Positions 9,531-17,918 of a stretch of DNA of 64,000 bases are shown here, one piece after another. The first letter of the stretch is position 1; the number at the start of each line of letters is the position of its first letter. The stretch is from Parasphingopyxis lamellibrachiae (lineage in GTDB: Bacteria > Pseudomonadota > Alphaproteobacteria > Sphingomonadales > Sphingomonadaceae): assembly GCF_003385775.1 (NCBI RefSeq), contig NZ_QRDP01000004.1, forward strand, positions 682,001 to 746,000, read 5' to 3'. The notes below the pieces were generated by a model. The model had not been told where the DNA came from. It worked only from the letters and a program-made list of their open reading frames with translations, and did not search any database. A program made the position numbers and the translations under genes.

Positions 9531-10844
9531 ATGGTTGACCATGCACGTTCGGACGATCCGGCCGTCCAGCTTCAACTCGATCGGCTAACCGCTCTTTCAC
9601 CGGGGCGGGACACATTGGGGCTGGAACGGATCACAGAGCTGCTCGACAGGCTCGGTAATCCGCACCGCTCCCTGCCGCCGGTCTTCCATGTCGCCGGCAC
9701 CAACGGCAAAGGCTCGACCTGCGCCTTTCTGCGCGCAGCCATCGAAGCCGCCGGGCTCACCGCCCATGTCTATACCAGCCCACACCTTGTGCGCTTTAAC
9801 GAGCGTATTCGTCTGGCCGGCAAGCTTGTCAGCGATGAGAGGCTGGCCACATTACTCGCCGAAACGCTCGATTGCGCGGAAGGGATCAACCCCAGCTTTT
9901 TCGAAGCGACGACGGCCGCTGCTTTTCTCGCCTTTTCGCGAACACCCGCGGATGCCTGTGTTATCGAGGTCGGTCTGGGCGGACGGCTCGACGCCACCAA
10001 CGTTATCGAACGCCCGTTGGTCGCTGGAATCGCGCATCTCGGCATCGATCATGAAGGATTTCTCGGTTCAGACATCGCCGTCATTGCCAGTGAGAAAGCG
10101 GGCATAGCCAAACGGGGACGCGCCCTGGTGACGCAGGAATATCCTGAACCACTGGCGGGCCCCATCGAACGAACCGCGCAGGACAATGGCGCGGAATGGA
10201 TCGCACGGGGAAGAGATTGGATGGGCGCGGCCTATCGCGGGATATTGCACTATCGCGACAGCGAAAATCGCTATCGCCTGCCTCTTCCCGGCCTCGCCGG
10301 AGCGCATCAGGCCGACAATGCCCTGCTTGCCATTGCCATGCTCAGCCACCAGCGGGAAATCATCGTGCCCGAAGGCGCGCTAAAGGCGGCAATGGGCTGG
10401 GCCGACTGGCCTGCCCGATTACAGCAATTGGGATCTGGCCCGTTAACATCCCTGTTACCCTCCGATGGTTCACTATGGCTCGACGGCGGTCACAATGTTC
10501 TGGCGGCCAATGTTCTGGCAGAGCATTTCTCCGAGACGCCGTCGCTCCATCTCGTAATGGGCATGCTGGCGAACAAGGATCCCGCCGGCTTCCTGACGCC
10601 ACTGGCTGGCATCGCGAAATCGGCGACGTTCGTGCCGGTAGACGGCCATGCGTGCCATTCGCCCGAAACGCTGGCCCGTATCGCCGCGGATTTGGGAATT
10701 CGCGGGGATACCGCTTCCGGTCTGGAAATCGCTGTTGCAAAGTTCGGGTCCGGAAGCGCAGGCGACCGAGAAACCATCGCAATTATCGGCTCGCTCTACC
10801 TCGCTGGAGAAGCTCTTCGGTTGAATGGATATATTCCTGAATAG
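9531..10844 (+). CDS. folC: bifunctional folylpolyglutamate synthase / dihydrofolate synthase
   Basis: ATP-dependent ligase that adds glutamate to dihydropteroate and to folates. The Mur-ligase-like P-loop reads HVAGTNGKGSTCAFL, and the family motif VIEVGLGGRLDATNVI is present. The second domain has LDGGHNVLAANVLAEHF. Length 437 is normal. It ends the biosynthetic run that starts with the lapA-like gene. A Fur-box-like palindrome begins 6 bases after its stop, so the next gene seems to have its own control. Confidence 0.95.
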   Translation: MVDHARSDDPAVQLQLDRLTALSPGRDTLGLERITELLDRLGNPHRSLPPVFHVAGTNGKGSTCAFLRAAIEAAGLTAHVYTSPHLVRFNERIRLAGKLVSDERLATLLAETLDCAEGINPSFFEATTAAAFLAFSRTPADACVIEVGLGGRLDATNVIERPLVAGIAHLGIDHEGFLGSDIAVIASEKAGIAKRGRALVTQEYPEPLAGPIERTAQDNGAEWIARGRDWMGAAYRGILHYRDSENRYRLPLPGLAGAHQADNALLAIAMLSHQREIIVPEGALKAAMGWADWPARLQQLGSGPLTSLLPSDGSLWLDGGHNVLAANVLAEHFSETPSLHLVMGMLANKDPAGFLTPLAGIAKSATFVPVDGHACHSPETLARIAADLGIRGDTASGLEIAVAKFGSGSAGDRETIAIIGSLYLAGEALRLNGYIPE

Positions 10845-10849
10845 CCTCT

Positions 10850-10870
10850 TATTGCGATTGACTTGCAATA
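10850..10870 (+). promoter_or_regulatory. Fur-box-like palindrome over a candidate promoter
   Basis: TATTGC (10850-10855), nine bases, then GCAATA (10865-10870) form an exact 6-9-6 inverted repeat with inner GATTGACTT, the shape of Fur sites in proteobacteria. It covers TTGACT (10858-10863), a good -35; 17 bases on is TCATAT (10881-10886), a possible -10. This layout fits repression of the DUF6628 gene starting at 10911. Site assignment is by eye. Confidence 0.5.
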
Positions 10871-10910
10871 GCGTGTGCCGTCATATGCCATCCTTATCGA
10901 AAGGATGTTC

Positions 10911-11327
10911 ATGGACGATTCCAGCAAGCTCGACACTATTTTGCCCCACACAGCGCCAGTTTGCGGCGACGCTCGCATCCTGTTGTTCACCATTCGGCGC
11001 ATGGCCATCCATGGGCTGCACGATGCCTTTGCGGCCAATGCGATGCTTGCGGGTTACGGCATGCGATATCGCAAGCCGCTGGTTCTGTTGCGGGCGCTGC
11101 TAGTCGATATCGCACGCACGGCGCGCGGCAACATCATCGTCGCACCCTGCTGCACGCCGCGCATGACGGCCCATGAATTTGCCTTGCTTTCAGCGATTTG
11201 CGATCCGGAGATCGGCAAGGATCTTATACATCCCCTGCTCAAACCGCATCGGGCCACATCGGCAGTACCAACGATAACTGCGCTCAACGAAACGCTTGGT
11301 GAGATGGGCCGGCCGCTGGCTATTTAG
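10911..11327 (+). CDS. DUF6628-like conserved protein of unknown function
   Basis: A 138-residue protein I associate, from memory, with DUF6628, a family seen in sphingomonads with no known role. It has no signal peptide. Residues 21-70 are rich in Leu, Arg and Ala and look helical. A conserved-looking core NIIVAPCCTPRMTAHE contains adjacent Cys80-Cys81 and a histidine, with further cysteines at 18 and 97. Codons extend upstream to a GTG at 10875. I prefer ATG 10911 because GAAAGG lies 6 bases before it and the upstream codons would overlap the promoter. Its 3' end overlaps the convergent ampG-like gene by 8 bases. The Fur-like site suggests a link to iron. Confidence 0.7.
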   Translation: MDDSSKLDTILPHTAPVCGDARILLFTIRRMAIHGLHDAFAANAMLAGYGMRYRKPLVLLRALLVDIARTARGNIIVAPCCTPRMTAHEFALLSAICDPEIGKDLIHPLLKPHRATSAVPTITALNETLGEMGRPLAI

Positions 11328-13020
11328 CCGGGTTATCCATTTCTGGATCCTCCGATCCCGCCGTTCCCAATGACCTGTCCACCAGTCCGCTCCGGATCAT
11401 CCACCAGAACAGGATGACACCGGGGAATGCCGCGGCTGTCGTCAGCAGGTAGAAATTGACATAGCCCATATCCTCGATCAGCGTTCCCGCCGTCGTGCCT
11501 GTCAGAAAGCGCCCGAGAATACTTGCTGCCGCCGAAAGCAGCGCAAAATGCGTCGCGGTGAATTTGAGGTTACAAAGCGCCGACAGATAGGCGACGACGC
11601 AGACTCCGCCGATGCCACTGGCGAAGTTCTCGAAGCCGATTGCACCTGCCATACCCCAATTACTGTGGCCGACTGCAGCGAGTCCAGCGAAGCTGAAATT
11701 GGAAACCGCCATCAGCACGAGGCTGAGCAGTACAGATTTCTTCATCCCCAGACGGGCGTAGAGTACGCCGCCAACGAAGACGCCCACAAGGAGCGCCCAG
11801 AATCCGAGTCCGACATCGTAGATCGCAATCTCGTCATTCGTATAGCCGAGATCCTCGAACAATAGTCGGAAGGTCAGATTGGCAAGCGTATCGCCAATCT
11901 TGTGAAGCAGGACGAAGATCAGCACGATAAATGCCCCTTCGCGGCTGAAGAATTCAACCAACGGGCCAACTACAGTTGATTCGGTCGACCCCGCAGTGCG
12001 TGTTGGCGTAACACAGAGCCAAGCGAGGATTGTGCCACCGAGCACGAGCAGCGGATAGAGAATAAGCGCGGCGCTACCTAAAGCCCCGGTCACGGTCGGC
12101 CAGTCCCAGATCAATATTGCCAGCAAAGCGACAAGCGGCGGCAGCAGCACCCAATTGACATGGCCGGACCAGCCAATGTCGCGCGCGCGCCGTGCGGTCA
12201 GATCGAACAGCGGAAAAATATAGCCTACGATAACCATCAGGCTCAGAATTTCGACACCAAGCCAGCGATCGAGCATCACCGCACCGCCATAGGCAAGCGG
12301 AAAGCTGAGAATGAAGATTGCATACGGAGTGCGTCTCATGAAACGCGGCCAGTCGCGGATGACTTTGCGCGTCGGTTCGCCCATGACGAAGCCGGTAATC
12401 ACTGCGGGTAACGCGAGAAAAGCACAGGCCATATAGGCCGCGCCCCATCCCATACGGGCCGCAACGACAAGCGCCAGAGATCCCGCCACAGCAGCGCCGA
12501 TCCGCCAGCCATATTGGCTCATACCCGAGCCGACGCCGAGTTCGTGCGGCTCGAGCAGTTCGATCCGGTAACCATCGATAACGATATCGAATGTCGCCCC
12601 CATCATACCGACGAGAATTGCCGCCAGCGCCACATAAGCCAGCGAGCTTTCGGGATCGATATTGCCGAGCAGCGATACGGCGCCCATCACGGCAAGGCCG
12701 ATGACGAGCAGCCAGGACCGGCGTTGGCCGATCCGCCCCAACACCGGAATACGAATCTTGTCGACGATCGGTGCCCAGGCCCATTTGAGGTTGTAAGACA
12801 GGAAAGTCAGCGCGAAGGCGGTGACCGCCGATTTTTCAATGCCGTCCTGCGCTAGCCGCGTCGTCAGCGTTGCGCCGATCATGGCGAAGGGAAAGCCTGA
12901 CGATATCCCGAGAAAAAGCGCGGCAAGCGGTGCCGGCTCGAAATAGGGACGCACGCCCTGCGGCAGTAAATCTCGCCATGACCCCGTTGTCGCGCTCATA
13001 TCGTCGTTTTCGGCCATCAT
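11320..13020 (-). CDS. ampG: AmpG-family muropeptide permease (MFS)
   Basis: Inner-membrane MFS transporter of the AmpG group, which imports GlcNAc-anhydroMurNAc peptides for cell-wall recycling. The N-terminus has GISSGFPFAMIGATLTTRL and the family-like SYNLKWAWAPIVDKI. About 12 or more hydrophobic segments span its 566 residues. The frame remains open upstream to 13878, but that part is antisense to the pseudouridine synthase gene. The tandem ATG at 13018-13020 follows GGGGAGCAC and is a better start. It is divergent from the RluB-like gene and convergent with the DUF6628 gene. Substrate is inferred from the family only. Confidence 0.85.
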   Translation of the reverse strand: MMAENDDMSATTGSWRDLLPQGVRPYFEPAPLAALFLGISSGFPFAMIGATLTTRLAQDGIEKSAVTAFALTFLSYNLKWAWAPIVDKIRIPVLGRIGQRRSWLLVIGLAVMGAVSLLGNIDPESSLAYVALAAILVGMMGATFDIVIDGYRIELLEPHELGVGSGMSQYGWRIGAAVAGSLALVVAARMGWGAAYMACAFLALPAVITGFVMGEPTRKVIRDWPRFMRRTPYAIFILSFPLAYGGAVMLDRWLGVEILSLMVIVGYIFPLFDLTARRARDIGWSGHVNWVLLPPLVALLAILIWDWPTVTGALGSAALILYPLLVLGGTILAWLCVTPTRTAGSTESTVVGPLVEFFSREGAFIVLIFVLLHKIGDTLANLTFRLLFEDLGYTNDEIAIYDVGLGFWALLVGVFVGGVLYARLGMKKSVLLSLVLMAVSNFSFAGLAAVGHSNWGMAGAIGFENFASGIGGVCVVAYLSALCNLKFTATHFALLSAAASILGRFLTGTTAGTLIEDMGYVNFYLLTTAAAFPGVILFWWMIRSGLVDRSLGTAGSEDPEMDNPAK

Positions 13021-13170
13021 GTGCTCCCCGCCCGTGTTGGCAGGGAAACTAGCGACAAAATATGCTTTGGATAGCCCTGTTGTCCACGACTTGCCTTCAG
13101 CCAGCGCCGGAAAGCACCGCTTTGACCAAGGAATATTCGCATTCTCCGGAAAAACGGCTACAGCGGCCCG

Positions 13171-13911
13171 ATGCCAAAACCTCCCCCAAAACGCGATGAA
13201 CAGCGTATCGCAAAGCTGCTTGCCCGGGCCGGCGTGGCTTCCCGGCGCGAAGTGGAGCGAATGATCGAAGCGGGACGGATTGCAATCGACGGCAAAACGC
13301 TCGACACGCCCGCTACGCTGCTGAAGTCGCTCCACGGCGTGACGGTCGATGGGGAGGCCGTCGGCCAACCCATCCCGGCAAAGCTCTACAGCTTTCACAA
13401 GCCCGCCGGCCTGCTGACGGCCGAACGCGACCCAAAGGGTCGCCCGACCATCTATGACAAGCTGCCCAAGGGTTTGCCGCGCCTGATGCCTATCGGCCGG
13501 CTCGATCTCAACACCGAGGGGCTGTTGTTGATGACCAATGACGGCGGCCTCAAGCGCCAGATGGAACTGCCCTCCTCCGGCGTCGAGCGGATTTACCGCG
13601 CGCGCGCCTTTGGACCGATCACACAGGATCAGCTCGAACGGCTGATCGACGGCATCACCATCGATGGCGTGCGTTACGGCCCGATCGACGCGAATCTGGA
13701 ACGCCGTACCGGGCGCAACCAGTGGATCGAGCTGAAACTCGCCGAGGGCAAGAACCGCGAGGTGCGGCGCGTGCTCGAACATTTTGGCCTTCAGGTCAGC
13801 CGTCTGATCCGCACCGCCTATGGCCCCTTCTATCTGGGCGACATCCCGAAAGGCGGGGTCGAACAGATACGTCAGCATGATCTCGTCAAATTCCGGAAGA
13901 CGCTCAAATGA
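13171..13911 (+). CDS. 23S/16S rRNA pseudouridine synthase, RluB/RsuA family
   Basis: Isomerises a uridine in rRNA. An S4 RNA-binding domain fills residues 10-65 (RIAKLLARAGVASRREVERMI), followed by the RsuA-type catalytic domain. Asp112 in GRLDLNTEGLLLMTNDG is the nucleophile. KLAEGKNREVRRVLEHFGL is the conserved second motif. Length 246. RluB (U2605) is more likely than RsuA given the sequence style, but the target is not certain. It overlaps rsmD by 4 bases, so two ribosome-modifying enzymes are translated together. Confidence 0.92.
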   Translation: MPKPPPKRDEQRIAKLLARAGVASRREVERMIEAGRIAIDGKTLDTPATLLKSLHGVTVDGEAVGQPIPAKLYSFHKPAGLLTAERDPKGRPTIYDKLPKGLPRLMPIGRLDLNTEGLLLMTNDGGLKRQMELPSSGVERIYRARAFGPITQDQLERLIDGITIDGVRYGPIDANLERRTGRNQWIELKLAEGKNREVRRVLEHFGLQVSRLIRTAYGPFYLGDIPKGGVEQIRQHDLVKFRKTLK

Positions 13912-14453
13912 GAATCATCGCCGGTCAGTGGCGCGGCCGGAAAATCGAAGCGCCCCCAGGCGACATAACGCGTCCTACCACCGACCGCGTCCGTGAAGCC
14001 CTGTTCTCTATGCTGGCTAGCCGGCTGGGCACGTTCGAAGGCCTGCGGATTGCCGATCTGTTTGCCGGCAGCGGCGCACTCGGCCTCGAAGCGCTGTCGC
14101 GCCGCGCCGCGCATTGTACCTTCGTCGAGCGAGACAGGACGGCGATAAAATCTCTTGAAAAGAACATTGCCGCCCTGGACGCCGCGGCCGATATCTGGCG
14201 CGGGTCGGCGGGAAACCTGGGGCCGGCGTCTCAGCCTTACGATCTGATTGCGATGGATCCGCCTTATGGCTCAGGGCTGGCGGACAAGATCATCGCGAAT
14301 CTCTCCCGGCAGGGCTGGATCGGGCCAAGCAGCTGGATAAGCGTCGAAACAGAGCGAAACGCCACCGTCGCGGGCGATGGACTGACGGTCGAAGCCGTAC
14401 GCCAATTCGGCAAGGCGCAAATAACGTTGCTGCGAAAAAACCCCACACCTTAG
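13908..14453 (+). CDS. rsmD: 16S rRNA (guanine-N2-)-methyltransferase RsmD
   Basis: Methylates G966 of 16S rRNA using SAM. Motif I is DLFAGSGALGLEALSR (about residues 47-62) and the catalytic motif IV is MDPPYG. The N-terminal MRIIAGQWRGRKIEAPPG and RPTTDRVREALFSML are family hallmarks. Length 181 is typical. The ATG overlaps the upstream pseudouridine synthase stop. Confidence 0.95.
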   Translation: MRIIAGQWRGRKIEAPPGDITRPTTDRVREALFSMLASRLGTFEGLRIADLFAGSGALGLEALSRRAAHCTFVERDRTAIKSLEKNIAALDAAADIWRGSAGNLGPASQPYDLIAMDPPYGSGLADKIIANLSRQGWIGPSSWISVETERNATVAGDGLTVEAVRQFGKAQITLLRKNPTP

Positions 14454-14551
14454 TCACATTCTGTGCCCCGTATCACAGCCGGGCCATTCCGATCCTGACA
14501 TAGTCCACGCGGTGGTCGGGCCTTTTGCCTGATCGCGAAGGACCACAGGAC

Positions 14552-14719
14552 ATGAAACAGCGCGAAAACCTTACGATGGACAATGAGCAACTGGCACGGG
14601 CGCTGGCCGCGACGGCCGGTATCGAATGGGCCAGTCTCAGGGACTATCCGGGCTATGGCAAGAATTACTGGCGCGAAAAGGCCCGCAACTTTTTCAAGCT
14701 CGGCGCGCACGCGGCATAG
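14552..14719 (+). CDS. small conserved-looking protein, 55 residues, unknown function
   Basis: Short reading frame between rsmD and the helicase gene. The ATG at 14552 has GAAGGA about nine bases upstream. The product is hydrophilic with an aromatic-rich middle (LRDYPGYGKNYWREKARNFF) and no membrane segment or signal. Such composition is unlikely in random frames. An alternative start is the ATG at 14576 (MDNEQLARAL). I do not recognise a named family. Confidence 0.5.
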   Translation: MKQRENLTMDNEQLARALAATAGIEWASLRDYPGYGKNYWREKARNFFKLGAHAA

Positions 14720-14784
14720 TCGGCTGAGCCGGGTGGATTGCAGCACCCTTGTATGGGCAAGACACGCTTGCGCCACCACTTCAT

Positions 14785-14799
14785 GTTCCCTAACTGTTC
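14785..14799 (+). promoter_or_regulatory. LexA-box-like site (GTTC-N7-GTTC) at the uvrD start
   Basis: GTTCCCTAACTGTTC matches the alphaproteobacterial LexA consensus GTTC-N7-GTTC exactly. It ends 5 bases before the GTG at 14804. It overlaps a possible -10 (TAACTG, 14791-14796) that sits 17 bases after TTGCGC (14768-14773). This is the expected layout for SOS repression of the helicase gene. Confidence 0.5.
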
Positions 14800-14803
14800 G
14801 CGG

Positions 14804-17077
14804 GTGACCGACCCCGCGATACAACCACCCGAACCGCCCTATTTGCGCCCGCTCAACGATCCGCAGCGTGAGGCCGTGCTGACCACGGAAGGGCCATTGC
14901 TTGTCCTGGCAGGTGCCGGAACTGGCAAGACCGCCTGCCTCACCGCGCGGCTCGCCCATCTGATCTGGACCCGCAAAGCCTGGCCCTCCGAAATACTCGC
15001 GGTGACGTTCACCAACAAAGCCGCACGCGAGATGAAGGAGCGCGTTGCCCGAGCACTCGGCCAGGATGTCGAAGGCATGCCATGGCTGGGAACCTTCCAC
15101 GCAATCGGTGCAAAAATGCTCCGCCGTCATGCCGAACTGGCGGGTCTCGAGAGCAATTACACGATCCTCGATACCGACGATCAGCTGCGTCTCTTGAAGC
15201 AGCTGATCCAGGCCGCCGAGATCGACGAGAAACGCTGGCCGGCCCGGATGCTGGGAGGGCTCATCGATCGCTGGAAAAACCGCGGCTGGATGCCCGCCGA
15301 CGTAACGGCGGAAGAGAGCGAAGCCTATGACAATGGCAAGGGCCAGCAGCTTTACCAGGCCTATCAGGACCGGCTGAAAGCGCTCAACGCGTGCGATTTC
15401 GGCGATCTTCTGCTGCACATGCTGGTGATCCTGAAGACCCATCGCGACGTACTCGAAATGTATCAGCAGCGGTTCAAATACATATTGGTCGACGAGTATC
15501 AGGACACCAACAGCTCGCAATATCTCTGGCTCAGACTCCTTGCCCAGGAGCGCAAAAATATCTGCGTGGTCGGCGATGACGACCAGTCGATCTACAGCTG
15601 GCGCGGCGCAGAAGTCGCCAATATCCTGAAGTTCGAAAAGGACTTTCCCGGCGCCAAAGTCGTCAGACTCGAACAAAATTATCGCTCGACGCCGCATATC
15701 CTCGCCGCCGCATCGGGCGTGATCGCGCATAATGGCGGACGGCTCGGAAAGTCTCTGTGGACCGACGAAGACGAGGGCGAGAAGGTCAAAATTATCGGCG
15801 TGTGGGACGGCCCGGAAGAGGCCCGCCGCGTCGGTGAAGAAATCGAGGCGCATCAGTCCAGGGGCGGAACCCTCGACGATATTGCGATCCTGGTTCGCGC
15901 CCAGTTCCAGACCCGCGAATTCGAAGACCGCTTTATCCAGATCGGTGTGCCCTATCGCATCATCGGCGGCTTCCGCTTTTACGAACGTGCCGAAATCCGC
16001 GATGCGCTGGCCTATCTTCGCGTCATCATACAGCCTGCGGATGACCTGGCATTCGAACGTATCGTCAACACGCCGAAACGCGGACTGGGAGACAAGGCAG
16101 TCGGGACGATCCACGGCTATGCCCGCCGCGAAAACATTCCGGTCAGTCTCGCCGCCGCCCGTATTCTCGATACCGACGAACTGACGCCGCGAGCGAAAAA
16201 GCCGCTGGGCGACCTTATGCGCAACTTTGCGCGCTGGCGGGACATGGCGAACGACCTGCCTCATCCCGAACTCGCCCGGCTCGTGCTCGACGAATCCGGC
16301 TATACGGCGATGTGGCAGAATGACCGGTCCGCCGAAGCCGCCGGCCGACTGGAGAATCTTACCGAGCTGACCCGGGCGATGGAGGAATTCGATACGCTCG
16401 GCTCCTTCCTCGAACATGTCAGCCTGGTCATGGACAATGACGCAGACCGGGACTCCGAGAAGGTCACAATCATGACTATTCATGCCGCCAAGGGACTGGA
16501 ATTCGACACGGTATTCCTTGCGGGCTGGGAAGAAGGCGTTTTCCCGTCCCAGCGTTCGCTCGACGAAGGCGGCAACAAGAGCCTGGAGGAAGAACGCCGC
16601 CTCGCCTATGTCGCGATTACCCGTGCCCGGCGGCTCTGCCATATCGTGCACACGGCAAATCGCCGGATTTATGGACAATGGACAAGCTCGATCCCCTCCC
16701 GTTTCATCGGCGAGCTGCCGGACGAGCATATCGAGAGCGAAACCAGCATGACGGGCGGAGAATCCCTGTGGCGCGCCAACTGGTCCGAACAGGGCGACCC
16801 CTTCTCCAATGTCACGCGCGCCGACAAACGCGGTCCCGGCTGGAAGCGCGCTGCTGCGGCTGGGGCGCTCCCCAAGGCAGGAAAAGTTATGGAAGCCAAG
16901 GCAAGCGCCGTGAGTTTCGGCGCAAAACCCCGCTCCGACATCGCGATCGGCCAGCGCGTCTTCCACCAGAAATTCGGCTATGGCGCGGTAGAGGAAATCG
17001 AAGGCAACAAGCTCGAGATTGAATTTGAGCAAGCCGGGCGCAAACGAGTGCTCGACAGCTTTGTCGAGCTTGCCTAG
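14804..17077 (+). CDS. uvrD: ATP-dependent DNA helicase UvrD/PcrA
   Basis: Superfamily 1A helicase for nucleotide excision and mismatch repair. Motifs are Walker A AGAGTGKT, Ia VTFTNKAAREM, II VDEYQDTN, III GDDDQSIYSWRGA, IV LEQNYRS, V IHAAKGLEFD and VI AYVAITRAR. The C-terminus (FHQKFGYGAVEEIEGNKLEIEFE) is the Tudor-like end seen in PcrA/UvrD. The frame is open back to a TTG at 14738, with ATGs at 14753 and 14783. I choose GTG 14804 (VTDPAIQPPEPPYL, 757 residues) because the upstream part holds the LexA-like box and because the family starts this way. No ribosome site precedes it, so it may be leaderless. Confidence 0.95.
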   Translation: MTDPAIQPPEPPYLRPLNDPQREAVLTTEGPLLVLAGAGTGKTACLTARLAHLIWTRKAWPSEILAVTFTNKAAREMKERVARALGQDVEGMPWLGTFHAIGAKMLRRHAELAGLESNYTILDTDDQLRLLKQLIQAAEIDEKRWPARMLGGLIDRWKNRGWMPADVTAEESEAYDNGKGQQLYQAYQDRLKALNACDFGDLLLHMLVILKTHRDVLEMYQQRFKYILVDEYQDTNSSQYLWLRLLAQERKNICVVGDDDQSIYSWRGAEVANILKFEKDFPGAKVVRLEQNYRSTPHILAAASGVIAHNGGRLGKSLWTDEDEGEKVKIIGVWDGPEEARRVGEEIEAHQSRGGTLDDIAILVRAQFQTREFEDRFIQIGVPYRIIGGFRFYERAEIRDALAYLRVIIQPADDLAFERIVNTPKRGLGDKAVGTIHGYARRENIPVSLAAARILDTDELTPRAKKPLGDLMRNFARWRDMANDLPHPELARLVLDESGYTAMWQNDRSAEAAGRLENLTELTRAMEEFDTLGSFLEHVSLVMDNDADRDSEKVTIMTIHAAKGLEFDTVFLAGWEEGVFPSQRSLDEGGNKSLEEERRLAYVAITRARRLCHIVHTANRRIYGQWTSSIPSRFIGELPDEHIESETSMTGGESLWRANWSEQGDPFSNVTRADKRGPGWKRAAAAGALPKAGKVMEAKASAVSFGAKPRSDIAIGQRVFHQKFGYGAVEEIEGNKLEIEFEQAGRKRVLDSFVELA

Positions 17078-17229
17078 CCCGATATCCGTCCCATCATGGC
17101 ACAGTAACCTTTACCCGTAACTTCGCGCGCCAACCGAAGCGCAATATCATGGTAAACAGGCGTCATAAGGCCTTGCTCACCATCAGGTTAAAGTGGTTCA
17201 AACCTGCAGGCCAAGTGGGAGTTGCCGTG

Positions 17230-17904
17230 ATGTCGTCCAACAGCAAATTTGCGCTGAGTTTCAAGCTGCTCCTGGCCGCCGGCCTGGTCGCAGGCGCGAC
17301 GCAACTGGTTTCGACAGGTTTCGTCTCCACGACAATCGCGCCGGAGTCCCCCGTCGTCGCATCGGTAGCGCTGCCGGAAGCTCAGCCCGCGTCCGAGCTT
17401 ATCCAGGCATCCTTCGAGGAGCCCACAGCCGAGGAGGAAGCGGGATTTCGGATTACCGATCCACTGACCGTCGACGGCGAAATGGCCTTTGGCGAATATG
17501 CCTGGAACGAAGAGGGCGTACCCGCTGGCGAGATCCGCGTGATCGTCGATCTCGAAGCGGAACGGCTCTACGCCTATCGCGGCGGATCGGAAATCGGGCG
17601 CACGGTCATCCTCTATGGTCATGACGACAGCCCGACCCCGACCGGCAGCTTCACTATTACCGAGAAGGACGAGGATCATATCTCGAACCTGTATTTCGTG
17701 CCTATGCCCTACATGATGCGACTGACCAATGACGGCATCGCCATCCATGGCAGCATGGTCGAAGAAGGCTTTGCCTCGCGCGGCTGCATCGGCGTGCCCG
17801 ACGATTTCGCTGAACTGCTGTTCAACCAGGTCGAGCTTGGTACCCGCGTACTGATCACCCGCGGCTCGCCCGTTACGGACGGCAATCTGGTCGCCGGGAT
17901 CTAG
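17230..17904 (+). CDS. L,D-transpeptidase (YkuD domain), exported
   Basis: Periplasmic cell-wall enzyme that makes 3-3 crosslinks in peptidoglycan or attaches proteins to it. An N-terminal signal or anchor (about residues 8-30) is followed by an acidic linker and the YkuD domain from about residue 100. The catalytic block has His173 in IAIHGSM and Cys186 in SRGCIGVP. Length 224. ATG 17230 is chosen because GGGAG is 8 bases upstream; a longer frame from 17149 would spoil the signal peptide. The 152-base gap after uvrD suggests a separate promoter. It is convergent with a lipoprotein gene 14 bases away. Confidence 0.9.
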   Translation: MSSNSKFALSFKLLLAAGLVAGATQLVSTGFVSTTIAPESPVVASVALPEAQPASELIQASFEEPTAEEEAGFRITDPLTVDGEMAFGEYAWNEEGVPAGEIRVIVDLEAERLYAYRGGSEIGRTVILYGHDDSPTPTGSFTITEKDEDHISNLYFVPMPYMMRLTNDGIAIHGSMVEEGFASRGCIGVPDDFAELLFNQVELGTRVLITRGSPVTDGNLVAGI

Positions 17905-17918
17905 TCGGCAAGCCCTTT

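Noticed and set aside
10825-11103. 92-codon frame overlapping the DUF6628 gene in another frame
   Set aside because: It starts inside folC, ignores the promoter region and has no family resemblance, while the 138-residue frame has a ribosome site and a plausible core.
13021-13878. N-terminal extension fusing upstream frame to the AmpG-like permease
   Set aside because: This part is antisense to the pseudouridine synthase gene; the tandem ATG at 13020 with GGGGAG explains the start.
14450-17032. 860-codon open frame on the minus strand
   Set aside because: It is exactly antisense to the intact UvrD/PcrA helicase, whose motifs are complete; long antisense frames are common in high-GC DNA.
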